Assembly: GCA_963664085.2 (NCBI GenBank)
Contig: CAXXLO010000002.1
Location: 3,348,001-3,412,000 of the forward strand
Length of the DNA stretch: 64,000 nt
Reading direction: 5' to 3'
From: Bin5 sp022821545
Lineage (GTDB): Bacteria; Chloroflexota; Anaerolineae; Caldilineales; Caldilineaceae
Shown: positions 28,021 to 36,337 of the stretch, piece after piece
How the letters are laid out: the number at the start of each line of letters is the position of its first letter
Position numbering within the stretch: position 1 is the stretch's first letter
Program-made: the position numbers and the translations under genes
Notes under the pieces: generated by a model
Told to the model about the DNA's origin: nothing
Seen by the model: the letters and a program-made list of their open reading frames with translations, nothing else
Database searches by the model: none

Positions 28021-29772
28021 TCATCCGGGCGTTTGGTAGGTAAGGTCGTAGTCTCCCAGTTTGCGCAGCTGCGTCGACGCTGCGCGCAGGCTCGGCTCAC
28101 CCTCTCGAAGCCACGCGTCAATCTCGTCCCGGTGTCCGAGGCGTCGAAGAGCGTCCCAACTCGCCCCGAAGTGCGCGCGACCGCTTGGCCCGGCAGAGTC
28201 CCAGAAGAACAGATTCTCCACGCCCTGCGCGTAGAGTGAAGCCGCCTTTCGCCTGAACAGTTCCGGCGGCATATGACGGGGCATAACATTGAGAGCCAGT
28301 TGACAGGGCGTGCCCTCGACCAGCCGGACGAAATAACCGACCGCCTCCTCGTCCTCCCAGGCCATTCCCATACTGTCCAAATCAGGTAGATCAGTGTACG
28401 GGATCAAGGTGTCGACCAGCCCCTCCGCGATCCAACGCTCCAGGTCGAGCCCGTTCCGAAAGTTCTCCTCCCGATTCAGCACACAGGCCGAAACCATTAG
28501 CCGGTCCCGCCCCTGTTCCCGGGCCAGCTCGTCGAGCGCCTCTCGCAGCTCCCGGTGAAACTCCGTCAGCGCGACACTCCTGTAGGCCAGCCAGCGCGGA
28601 TCATCGTCCGCCAGCCGCCGCGGGTCCTCGCCATGGGCCTCGATGAACCCTTCCACCAGCGGCGGCTCATAGTCCACGAGAGGCGGCCGCCGGTTGTATA
28701 GGATGCAGATACCGTCTACCGGGTGCTGCGCAACCTCAAGCAGCATGTCGATTACAAATCGACGCGTGTCGGCAAACGCGTAGGAGATGCGCGGCGCGAT
28801 CCTGCCGTCTTTGCCCACCATGCGGAGGTCCGGCCGCGAAAAGTAAAGGCTTCCCTGGTTCCACTGTTCCAAGGGAGGCGGGTAGAAAAATCCAGCCGGA
28901 CGGTAACTTGCATGAAAGCTGAGTCCGATTTCGCGTGCCGCCTCAAGGGCCACCACAAAGGGGTCGAGCCGCTGATCCCGGAAGCTGCGCCAGGTTTCCG
29001 CATGCAGTCGGTCCCCTTGCCGGTCAAAGTCTTCGATGCCGTCGCAGGCCGGCAGGCGGCCCACTTGTCCAAGGTAAAACATCAAGTCCCCGGCGCCGCA
29101 CTCCCAGTAAAGACGCGAAAAGTCGGTATGCCGGTAGGGCTCGATCTCGTTTCGAACCGCGGCTTCAGTCGCAGTTCCATACAGAAAGAGATACCCATGG
29201 GCGTCGTTGTGGGCAAATAGCCTGCGTGTATCTTTGCGCCCGCGATCACTTTCCACCTCCCTGACCAAGCCTTCTGACATCGGGACCAGCTTGACGTAGG
29301 CAACTTTGGTCCGCTGGCAGGACACAGCCGCCGGTTCATCTGACGAACCGGTTGGCGTGCAGACCTGGCGAATGGAGATCTCACGGCCCGTTAGATCGGC
29401 ATCCTTCCAGAAGAGTTCATAGATGCTTTGCCCGTGTGGACTGGAATCTGTCCAATCCGGGCCCATGTTCAAATGGGTATAACAGGGATCCCCGCTGAGT
29501 TTCAACTCGATGGAGCCGAGTCCCCGATGGTCCGGGTAGACCCCGACAAAGATCCGATGCCATCCGCTCAGTGCAAGGCCGAGCGAAACATCCGGGGCCG
29601 CCGTCTCCTCCCCGGCGCTCAGCAGATTTCCGCTCAGTTCCGCCGTTTCGTACGGCTGCACGTGCCAGGCGCGGCGTTTTGGCGACTCCGAGAGACAGCT
29701 CTGCGGCTGGCAGCGCGCAAGGTCGGTAATGTAGACCGCTTCATCATTGTCTGGTTCATCATTGTGATTCAC
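28021..29772 (-). CDS. Glycoside-hydrolase-like TIM-barrel protein (GHL, paralogue 2)
   Basis: 583 residues from the GTG at 29772, which follows the permease stop directly and has GGAGG 7 nt upstream. Upstream codons in this frame only shadow the permease gene. An N-terminal beta-rich domain (VQPYETAELSGNLLSAG; GWHRIFVGVY) precedes a TIM-barrel-like region with IGLSFHASYR, VDGICILYNRRPPLVDYEPP and GLVDTLIPY, a pattern resembling GHL10/DUF187-type putative glycoside hydrolases. It shares this architecture throughout with the protein at 34501. No signal peptide, so it is probably cytoplasmic and acts on an imported ligand. The exact family and the catalytic acids are not certain. Confidence 0.72.
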   Translation of the reverse strand: MNHNDEPDNDEAVYITDLARCQPQSCLSESPKRRAWHVQPYETAELSGNLLSAGEETAAPDVSLGLALSGWHRIFVGVYPDHRGLGSIELKLSGDPCYTHLNMGPDWTDSSPHGQSIYELFWKDADLTGREISIRQVCTPTGSSDEPAAVSCQRTKVAYVKLVPMSEGLVREVESDRGRKDTRRLFAHNDAHGYLFLYGTATEAAVRNEIEPYRHTDFSRLYWECGAGDLMFYLGQVGRLPACDGIEDFDRQGDRLHAETWRSFRDQRLDPFVVALEAAREIGLSFHASYRPAGFFYPPPLEQWNQGSLYFSRPDLRMVGKDGRIAPRISYAFADTRRFVIDMLLEVAQHPVDGICILYNRRPPLVDYEPPLVEGFIEAHGEDPRRLADDDPRWLAYRSVALTEFHRELREALDELAREQGRDRLMVSACVLNREENFRNGLDLERWIAEGLVDTLIPYTDLPDLDSMGMAWEDEEAVGYFVRLVEGTPCQLALNVMPRHMPPELFRRKAASLYAQGVENLFFWDSAGPSGRAHFGASWDALRRLGHRDEIDAWLREGEPSLRAASTQLRKLGDYDLTYQTPG

Positions 29773-29774
29773 TT

Positions 29775-30746
29775 TTACACCTCCATGCGCGGATCGAATG
29801 CATCTCTCAAGCCATCTCCGACAAAGTTCATCGCCAGAACCGCTACCGAAATCGCTATGCCCGGCGGCAGCCAAAGCCAAGGCGAGTTTGTCAAGACCGT
29901 CAATGATTGCGCCGAATTGAGCATACTTCCCCAGCTGGCCTGCGGTATCTGCACGCCCAAACCCAGGAAGGAAAGCGCCGACTCGGTGAGAATCGTGCCG
30001 GCAACGCCCAATGTCGCCGCCACCAGGATATAGGGCTGAAGATTCGGCAGAATGTGTCGGAAAATGATTCGCGAATGCGGCGTGCCAATACAGCGGGCCG
30101 CCTCCACGAACGCCTGTTCCCGCAGCGACAGCACCTGCGCCCGCAGCAGCCGCGCCAGACCTTCCCATCCCAACACACCGATGACCACCATAACGTTTAC
30201 GATGTTTGGCCCGAGCAGAGCAACCAGCATCAGGATCGCGAAGAAGGTCGGAAAGTTCATCACCAGCTCAGTGAAGCGCATCAGAATGTTGTCGATCCGC
30301 CCCCCAACGTAACCTGACACGGTGCCAATCAGCACGCCGATTGAGATGGAGATCACATTGGCCACAAACCCTACCGACATCGAGATACGGGCGCCGTATA
30401 CCATGCGCGCCCACATATCGCGCCCGGCAGAATCGGTGCCCAGGATGTGGTCCGTGCTCGGCGGCTGCCGGATGCTGTCCAGGTCCACAGTGTAGGGATC
30501 CTGTATCGCGATGAAGGGCGCGAAAATTGCGGCGAATCCCAGAACTGCGATAATCACCAGACTGGCCACAGCCACTTTGTGCCGGCGAAAACGAACCGCC
30601 ACCGTATTCGGGCTCTTGCGGTCTGACAGCTCCATAAGTTCTGCGCTATTGTCAGGTAAAGGGGTTTCGGCCATGAGGTAGTGCGCACTTCGAGCAGGCA
30701 GGCGCGCAGTCTCCGGTTGGTCCGTGAAGGGAGAGGATGAGCTCAT
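29775..30746 (-). CDS. ABC transporter permease, DppC/OppC type
   Basis: Up to 323 residues. The first helix spans about residues 60-80, then LGTDSAGRDMWARMVYGAR and the EAA loop VEAARCIGTPHSRIIFRHILP. It pairs with the DppB-type permease at 33539. The first ATG (30746) lies inside a perfect 36-bp palindrome; the ATG at 30674 gives 299 residues, close to E. coli DppC, but has no ribosome site. The start is therefore uncertain. The binding-protein gene ends 25 bp upstream and the hydrolase-like gene begins 2 bp downstream. Confidence 0.88.
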   Translation of the reverse strand: MSSSSPFTDQPETARLPARSAHYLMAETPLPDNSAELMELSDRKSPNTVAVRFRRHKVAVASLVIIAVLGFAAIFAPFIAIQDPYTVDLDSIRQPPSTDHILGTDSAGRDMWARMVYGARISMSVGFVANVISISIGVLIGTVSGYVGGRIDNILMRFTELVMNFPTFFAILMLVALLGPNIVNVMVVIGVLGWEGLARLLRAQVLSLREQAFVEAARCIGTPHSRIIFRHILPNLQPYILVAATLGVAGTILTESALSFLGLGVQIPQASWGSMLNSAQSLTVLTNSPWLWLPPGIAISVAVLAMNFVGDGLRDAFDPRMEV

Positions 30747-30759
30747 CCTCTCCCTTCAC
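30724..30759. repeat. Perfect 36-bp palindrome at the binding-protein/permease junction
   Basis: GTGAAGGGAGAGGATGAG (30724-30741) is followed directly by its exact reverse complement (30742-30759). In the minus-strand mRNA this folds into a very long perfect stem containing the first possible start codon of the permease (CAT at 30744-30746) and the AG-rich sequence before it. No T-run follows. It may limit permease translation or protect the upstream binding-protein message. Confidence 0.9.
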
Positions 30760-30771
30760 TCTCTTCAAATC

Positions 30772-32490
30772 CTATCCGTCGAAAGACCAGCCCTCCAGGT
30801 TTGTCCACCAGTCCCGTTTCGCGGGCAGTGGGTTGGACAGGTCAGCAAAACCGGTTACAACGCCCTGATCGGTGATTTCCGGAATGTTCACACCTCCGTT
30901 GAACACCCAGACATTGTTGCCAACATACAAGGGCGCGTGCGACGGGTTGTCGTTAAGCGTTCTCTGCAGATCGAAGTATATCTCCTGGCGAGCGGCCTGG
31001 TCGGTCAGCTGACCGGCTTCGATCACCTTCTCCTCGAAGTCTCCCCCAAGCGCCTCAGAGTAGCCGTTCGCATTTCGGCCCTGCGTCGTCAGGTGGAACT
31101 TGAGGAATCCGTCCGGGTCCGGGAACGAACCGAAGCCCACCCGAACCGCGTCGAAATCGTGCGTGTCGTAGAATCGCTCCACCCAGACCGAGCTGTCCAT
31201 CTCCTCGATCTTGATCTTGAAGCCCGCCTCCTCCAACATCTGCTTCTCTGCCGCGACCTGGGCGCGGGCCTCCTCGCTCCTCAGAGTGATCAGGTTGACC
31301 GTTACCTCCTGGTCAAAGTCCCAACCGGCCTCCTCCAGCAAGCCGCGCGCCAGATCGACGTCGTAGTCGTAAGGGTTGAGATCGTCGGGGATCGACCAGC
31401 CGTGAATCAGAGGCGAATTGTAGATCGTGCCGTTGCCGCCCTGGAAGACTTCAATGATCTTCTTTCTGTCCAGCGCATGCAGCCACGCCTGCCGCACCCG
31501 CTTGTCAGCAAAGAAACCGCGCCTCAGATTGAAGGAATAGGCTGTGAAGACCACGCCCGTTGTTGCGACCACCTTGAAATCGTCACTGTCGATGAAGGAC
31601 TGCACGACCTCCGTCGAGCCTGTGTTGAGCCCGCCCCAGGCATTGAAGTGGGCCTCCCCTCTTTCCAGCGCGATCTGACCGACGTCCGGCGAGGCTACAA
31701 TCTGCATAATGTAGCTGCCCAGCTTTGGCGCGCCCCAGTGCCAGTCGTCGTTCGCCTCCAGGCGGATGAACTGGTCGGTCTGGTACTCAACAAACTTGAA
31801 CGGCCCCGAGCCGAGCGGATCTTCGAAGAAGAAAGACTGGTTCTCCAGCGTGTCCGGCGCCACATCGCCCAGTACGTGCTTGGGCAGAATCGAGTTGGTC
31901 GCCTGAAACAGGAAAAGCCCAGTAGGGTAGGCGGTCGTAAACCGGACTGTCTTGTCGTCTATCGCGGTGATGCCGGCTACACTGTCGGCCTCGTCATTGG
32001 AATAGGCCTCCGCCCCCTCGATCATCGCCAGATTGCTGACCTGGCGCGACTTGGTCGCAGGGTTCAGATAGAGTTCGTAGGTATAGACTACGTCCTCGGC
32101 CGTGAAATCAGTCCCGTCGTGCCACTTGGCGTCCGGATGAATGTGGAAGGTGTACTGCGTTGCGTCGTCCGATACCTCCCAGCTCTCCGCCATGATCGGC
32201 ACAAAGCCGGTCTTGGGAACGTTCTGCTGAATCAGCGGTGGCAGTACGCACTGAAAGAAGTGTGCCTGGAAACCTTGCACGGCAGTAAGCGGGTTGAAGC
32301 TGTTGATCGGTCCGCCGTAGAGGCCGATCAGGTTGCCCCTCTGCATCTCTTCGGCAGGCGCCTCATCCGCCCCTGCGCCCGCATCCGATGCCACCGGCGC
32401 ACAGGCCGCCAGCGCCGTCGCGCCCGCAGCCAGCGCGCTCGCCTTCAGGAACTCACGCCGGTTCACACCTCGTTCTCCGATACTTCGCAT
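30772..32490 (-). CDS. ABC transporter substrate-binding lipoprotein, family 5, Tat-exported
   Basis: 572 residues from the ATG at 32490, which has GGAGGAG 6 nt upstream. The N-terminus carries a twin-arginine motif (NRREFLK, Arg11-Arg12) and a lipobox ending in Cys30 (ALAAC). The SBP_bac_5 core follows with YTFHIHPDAKWHDGTDFTAE and VRQAWLHALDRKKI. This is the ligand-capturing subunit for the permeases at 33539 and 29775. Gene order is unusual: a lyase gene lies between DppB and this gene, and two hydrolase-like genes sit at the ends. Ligand unknown; the context favours a carbohydrate or uronate derivative over a peptide. Confidence 0.93.
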   Translation of the reverse strand: MRSIGERGVNRREFLKASALAAGATALAACAPVASDAGAGADEAPAEEMQRGNLIGLYGGPINSFNPLTAVQGFQAHFFQCVLPPLIQQNVPKTGFVPIMAESWEVSDDATQYTFHIHPDAKWHDGTDFTAEDVVYTYELYLNPATKSRQVSNLAMIEGAEAYSNDEADSVAGITAIDDKTVRFTTAYPTGLFLFQATNSILPKHVLGDVAPDTLENQSFFFEDPLGSGPFKFVEYQTDQFIRLEANDDWHWGAPKLGSYIMQIVASPDVGQIALERGEAHFNAWGGLNTGSTEVVQSFIDSDDFKVVATTGVVFTAYSFNLRRGFFADKRVRQAWLHALDRKKIIEVFQGGNGTIYNSPLIHGWSIPDDLNPYDYDVDLARGLLEEAGWDFDQEVTVNLITLRSEEARAQVAAEKQMLEEAGFKIKIEEMDSSVWVERFYDTHDFDAVRVGFGSFPDPDGFLKFHLTTQGRNANGYSEALGGDFEEKVIEAGQLTDQAARQEIYFDLQRTLNDNPSHAPLYVGNNVWVFNGGVNIPEITDQGVVTGFADLSNPLPAKRDWWTNLEGWSFDG

Positions 32491-32616
32491 GGATCTCCTC
32501 CTGGAAAGTGAAAGAAACGTCACGGATACCGATAAAGAGGCGGAGAAAAACTGTCGATGCTAAGACTATTGCCTATCCCGCACCGCCGATTCTCCTCCTG
32601 GTCGATTCGTCGCAGA

Positions 32617-33528
32617 CTATCGTAACTTCAGGTCCGCAAAAAGCTGAGACAGCGCCTCCATCTGTTCGTCCGTCAGCGAATGGTAAGGCGGCCTCCGCCA
32701 GCGTTGGGCCAGCCCAAACAGCTCATACGTACCATGCACTGCCGCGTCAAAGCCGCCGACCACGCTCAGCACATAGTTGAAGTAAGGCATGTCGTAATCG
32801 TGAATGATACCTGCGGCCTCTCTCCATTCTTCTGCCTGCACATGCTGCCAGTACGCCTGCGTCACCTGCGGCGCGAATGTAACAAACGTCGACAGATAGC
32901 CGTCGCACCCATAGTGAATCAGGTCGAAATGGTTCTGCTTCTGTCCCCCGGATATGATCGCCCAATGGCCGTCAAACAGCAGCGCCATCTTGCGGGCGAA
33001 GACCCCTACCAGGTCGTCCTTAATTGCAAATACGCCCGGCACTTCGTCCCGCAGCCGCCGCAGCACCTCCAGCCCGAGCTCATGCGAACGGCTGAACACA
33101 TTTGTCACCACCATAACGGGAATCTCTTGCGCCACTGCCCCGTAGTGCGCGACGAAGGTATCCGCCGTACACGAACCGGCCCAGTCCGGCGGCAGAACCA
33201 TGAGCATGTCCGCCCCCACCGCGCGCGCGTGACGCGCGAATGCCACTGTCTTGCCCGTCCACCAGATGCGGTCAGCCGCCACAACCGCGGCCCGTCCTGC
33301 TGTCTGTTCAGCCACCACTCTGGTCACTTCCGCCACCTCGTCGTCCGTGAGCAAAGAAAACAGGCTGTCCCCGTAGGTCAGCAGCATCGTCGTGCTGCCG
33401 GCCTCGATACCCCTGTCCACCAGCCCGCGCAGGCTTCCGTAGTCAATCTCGCCGTCCCTCGTGAATGGAGTGTGAACCGACATGACAGGCCCGGTCAGCA
33501 GAGAACGCAGCTCTTGTGGAGAACGCAT
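32617..33528 (-). CDS. Dihydrodipicolinate synthase/N-acetylneuraminate lyase family protein
   Basis: 303 residues from the ATG at 33528, 10 bp after the permease stop; the open frame reaches 33573 inside that gene. It is a class I aldolase barrel. Lys170 in VFAIKDDLVG is at the Schiff-base position. The usual YNVP motif, which carries the catalytic tyrosine, reads TNVF (Thr142), and the GTTGE motif reads TYGDS. It is therefore unlikely to be a true DapA and more probably a lyase for a keto-acid sugar or related compound. Its place between importer genes suggests it acts on the imported ligand. Cytoplasmic. Confidence 0.86.
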   Translation of the reverse strand: MRSPQELRSLLTGPVMSVHTPFTRDGEIDYGSLRGLVDRGIEAGSTTMLLTYGDSLFSLLTDDEVAEVTRVVAEQTAGRAAVVAADRIWWTGKTVAFARHARAVGADMLMVLPPDWAGSCTADTFVAHYGAVAQEIPVMVVTNVFSRSHELGLEVLRRLRDEVPGVFAIKDDLVGVFARKMALLFDGHWAIISGGQKQNHFDLIHYGCDGYLSTFVTFAPQVTQAYWQHVQAEEWREAAGIIHDYDMPYFNYVLSVVGGFDAAVHGTYELFGLAQRWRRPPYHSLTDEQMEALSQLFADLKLR

Positions 33529-33538
33529 ACAAGCAACC

Positions 33539-34501
33539 TTATTTGTGGCGAATGCGCGGATCGGCGACCGCATACAAAATGTCCGCGATCAAGTTGCTGA
33601 ATAGAACGAGGACCGCGGCGATGAACGTCAGCCCCATGAGGACCGGATAGTCTCGCTGTGAAATAGCCTGAATCGCCATGCGCCCCATGCCAGGCCACTG
33701 GAACATCGTTTCAATGATAACTGTGCCTCCGAACAGAATCGGCAGGCGCAGAGTCACAATGGTGATTACAGGTAGCAGGGCATTTCGCAGAGCGTGTCCA
33801 ATAACTACGCGCGTCTCCTTCAGACCCTTCGCCCGCGCGGTCGTCACATACTCCTGGCCCAACACCTCCAGCATCCCCGAGCGCATATACCGCGTCAGTC
33901 CGGCCGTCAAGTCCAGAGAGAGGATCACGCCCGGCAGCACCAGGTGATGCAGATTGTCCAGCAGCGGGGGAGGCGCGTCAAACGCGACCGAGCGCATGCC
34001 AAACGTCGGGAACCATCCCAATTTGAGCGCGAAGACATAGAGGGCAAGGAGGGCCAGAAAGAAGGAAGGGATCGAAATCGAAAGCAGCGCAAAGAGTGTA
34101 AGCGCATAGTCCCAGATCGTATACTGCTTCAGCGCGGCCAGCACTCCCAGACTGATCCCCAGAACCGAAGACGCGACCAGTGCAAAGCCCATCAGCTCCA
34201 GCGTGGCCGGCAGACGAACCGCGATCCGGCGCAAGACGGGTTCCCCGGTATGGTAGGAGTAGCCGAAGTTGCCCTGTGCCAGCTGACCCAACCAGATCGC
34301 GTAGCGCACGGGGATCGGTTTGTCCAGGCCCAGTTCCTCCTTAAGGCGGTCGAGGTTGGCCGCCGACATATCCTCTTCCGGGTTAATCATTGCCATCACG
34401 GGGTCACCCGGCGCCACGCTGATAAAGCTGAAAGTAATCAGCGTGATGCCAAGAATCAGGGGTATGGCCAGGAGCAGCCTGTTGGCAATGTATGCAGCCA
34501 T
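33539..34501 (-). CDS. ABC transporter permease, DppB/OppB type
   Basis: 320 residues, six helices. LILGITLITFSFISVAPGDP forms the first helix and the typical start of the extracytoplasmic region (residues about 15-34). The loop LGLDKPIPVRYAIWLGQLAQ and the EAA-type loop TTARAKGLKETRVVIGHALRNALLP are present. Its ATG shares one base with the stop of the hydrolase-like gene upstream (TGATG), suggesting coupled translation. It forms a channel with the DppC at 29775 although three other features lie between them. No ATPase gene is adjacent. Confidence 0.92.
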   Translation of the reverse strand: MAAYIANRLLLAIPLILGITLITFSFISVAPGDPVMAMINPEEDMSAANLDRLKEELGLDKPIPVRYAIWLGQLAQGNFGYSYHTGEPVLRRIAVRLPATLELMGFALVASSVLGISLGVLAALKQYTIWDYALTLFALLSISIPSFFLALLALYVFALKLGWFPTFGMRSVAFDAPPPLLDNLHHLVLPGVILSLDLTAGLTRYMRSGMLEVLGQEYVTTARAKGLKETRVVIGHALRNALLPVITIVTLRLPILFGGTVIIETMFQWPGMGRMAIQAISQRDYPVLMGLTFIAAVLVLFSNLIADILYAVADPRIRHK

Positions 34502-36165
34502 CAGTAAGCCCAGTGCGGCGGATACTTGTCCAGCACATATCCGCCAACGCTGCGCAGTGGAACGGTCCGGAAGAGGCGCCCGTCGCCGTCATCCCAATCC
34601 TCCAACCGGCCCCTGTGCCCCAGGCGCCGAATCATGCTCCACTCTTTCAGCCTCTGGTGACGCCCATTCGTATCCCAGAAACACAGGCCGTCCGCCCCTG
34701 CCCCATAGTACTGGAGCGCTCGCACGCGGAAATCCTCCGGAGGCATCGTTCGCGGCATGATTTCAGGATAGTACTGGACAGGCGAATCCTTTGTGAGCTG
34801 CGCAAAGTAGTCGACATCGATCTCCTCGTCGCGCCATGGATAGGAGATCAGATTGTCGATCAGGCCACCCTCGACCCAGGCCGGAATGTCCAGTCCATAG
34901 AACAGGTTGCTGTCGGCGTTATTCAGCGCATGGGCCGAAATCTCAAGCGGTCGCCCCCGCGCCGCGCCGATCTCCTGCATTTCCCGGCGCAGGTCCGCCA
35001 TGAATTCAGTCATCACGCCTGCCCGGTAGCGCAAGTACCGCTCATCGTCCTCTGCCAGCTGTGTCGCGTCCAGACCACTTTCCTGCCGGAAACCCTCGAC
35101 CAGCGGCGCTTCGTAGAGGAGGAAAGGGGCGCCGCGATTGAATATCGGGTTGATTCCGTCAATGTCGTACCGTTCGGCCAGTTCACGAAAGACGGCCAGC
35201 AACAGTTCTCGCACCTCCGGGAATGCGTAACTCATGCGTGCAATCTCCCGGCCGTCAATATCAACGCAGCGCCATTCCGGGTGCTGCATGTAGAAGTCTC
35301 CGGTAAAGTAGTCCTCGAACGGAGGGCAACACTGAAACGCTTCCATCCGCTGACTTATGTGGACCTCCACTCCGACATCGTGACCGTACTCCACCACGGT
35401 CTCAATCGTGTCGATGCCCGCGCCGGCCAGAATCTGCATCGACTCCGCAATGTACCGGTCGCCTACCCTGGGAAAGTCACTCGTCTTGCTACCGGTCAAA
35501 CTGCCGATTGCCGAAGGATAGGTAAGAACGTCGCCTCCTGCTCCCGGGCACCAGAACATTTTCTCGAAGTCGGTATGTCGGAACGGCTCGAGCCACTCCC
35601 AGATCTCCTGCCGGCTCGTCGGCCGGAAACGAGCGAAATCGCTGAAACCATCATTCATGCAGATGAGGCGCTTGCGGCCTGCATCGGCGCGGTCGACCTG
35701 GAGCCTTGCAGCCTCCTCGTCGTCCAGCGGCACCAGCTTTACATAGGCAAAATAGGCCGGTTGCGACATGCCGGCCGACTGCTGGCCCAGGACAAGGTCC
35801 TGCCCTGTAAGGTCGGCTGTCTTCCAATACCGTTCGTCCAGGGAATAGTTGTCGGCGAACTTTCCCGGTTCGCTTTCCCGGTTCACTTTAATGAAGGAGC
35901 TGTCGCCGGACAGCCTGACGCGCACCAGGTCGTCGGTCCAATTGCTCCAGAGACCAAGGTAGATGTGGTGCCAACCCGATACGCCAAGCGGGAGCGTGAC
36001 CGGCGGCGCCTCCGTTTCCGGGCCGGCAATCAGCATCCTGCCGCTGAACTCATGCGTTTCGTAGGGAACGACCTGCCAGTGGTACTTCCGCCTCTCCGTG
36101 GAAAGGGCTATCTCAGGCAGACTCCGGCCCAAGTCGGTCAGGTAGATCGGCTCATGCGCAGACAT
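34501..36165 (-). CDS. Glycoside-hydrolase-like TIM-barrel protein (GHL, paralogue 1)
   Basis: 554 residues from the ATG at 36165 (GGAGG 8 nt upstream); the frame also offers a start at 36186. An N-terminal beta-rich domain (VVPYETHEFSGRMLIAGPET; GWHHIYLGLW) is followed by a barrel-like region with VGVEVHISQR, YDIDGINPIFNRGAP, YEAPLVEGF and a C-terminal GADGLCFWDTNGRH. The same blocks occur in the protein at 28021, so the two are ancient paralogues bracketing one importer. First gene of the minus-strand operon and preceded by a promoter. No signal peptide. A cytoplasmic hydrolase is the best guess; family assignment is tentative. Confidence 0.72.
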   Translation of the reverse strand: MSAHEPIYLTDLGRSLPEIALSTERRKYHWQVVPYETHEFSGRMLIAGPETEAPPVTLPLGVSGWHHIYLGLWSNWTDDLVRVRLSGDSSFIKVNRESEPGKFADNYSLDERYWKTADLTGQDLVLGQQSAGMSQPAYFAYVKLVPLDDEEAARLQVDRADAGRKRLICMNDGFSDFARFRPTSRQEIWEWLEPFRHTDFEKMFWCPGAGGDVLTYPSAIGSLTGSKTSDFPRVGDRYIAESMQILAGAGIDTIETVVEYGHDVGVEVHISQRMEAFQCCPPFEDYFTGDFYMQHPEWRCVDIDGREIARMSYAFPEVRELLLAVFRELAERYDIDGINPIFNRGAPFLLYEAPLVEGFRQESGLDATQLAEDDERYLRYRAGVMTEFMADLRREMQEIGAARGRPLEISAHALNNADSNLFYGLDIPAWVEGGLIDNLISYPWRDEEIDVDYFAQLTKDSPVQYYPEIMPRTMPPEDFRVRALQYYGAGADGLCFWDTNGRHQRLKEWSMIRRLGHRGRLEDWDDGDGRLFRTVPLRSVGGYVLDKYPPHWAY

Positions 36166-36256
36166 ATTAGGTTCCTCCCGAAGCATCTGGCGAGTCGGAT
36201 ATCGAGGATCCAGAGGAGTGGCAACGTAACCGCAAAAGCTGGCGGCGTCCGCTCAG

Positions 36257-36286
36257 AATATAAACTATCTTGCAGAGAAAGTGCAA
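36257..36286 (-). promoter_or_regulatory. Promoter for the hydrolase/importer/lyase operon
   Basis: Read on the minus strand: TTGCAC (36286-36281), an 18-nt spacer, then TATATT (36262-36257). The transcript would begin about 85 nt ahead of the start at 36165. Confidence 0.5.
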
Positions 36287-36337
36287 CCCGCGTTCTTGAG
36301 GCGGCCTTCCACCCGGCTGCCGAACGGCGGCGGCCTC

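Noticed and set aside
29773..30168. Upstream extension of the hydrolase-like gene at 28021
   Set aside because: That part lies in a different frame of the permease gene; the GTG at 29772 has a well-placed ribosome site.
30724..32511. A 595-codon open frame on the plus strand
   Set aside because: It is antisense to the family-5 binding-protein gene, whose Tat signal, lipobox and domain motifs are clear. The antisense product has no recognisable domain and an Arg/Leu/Val-rich composition typical of shadow frames in GC-rich DNA.
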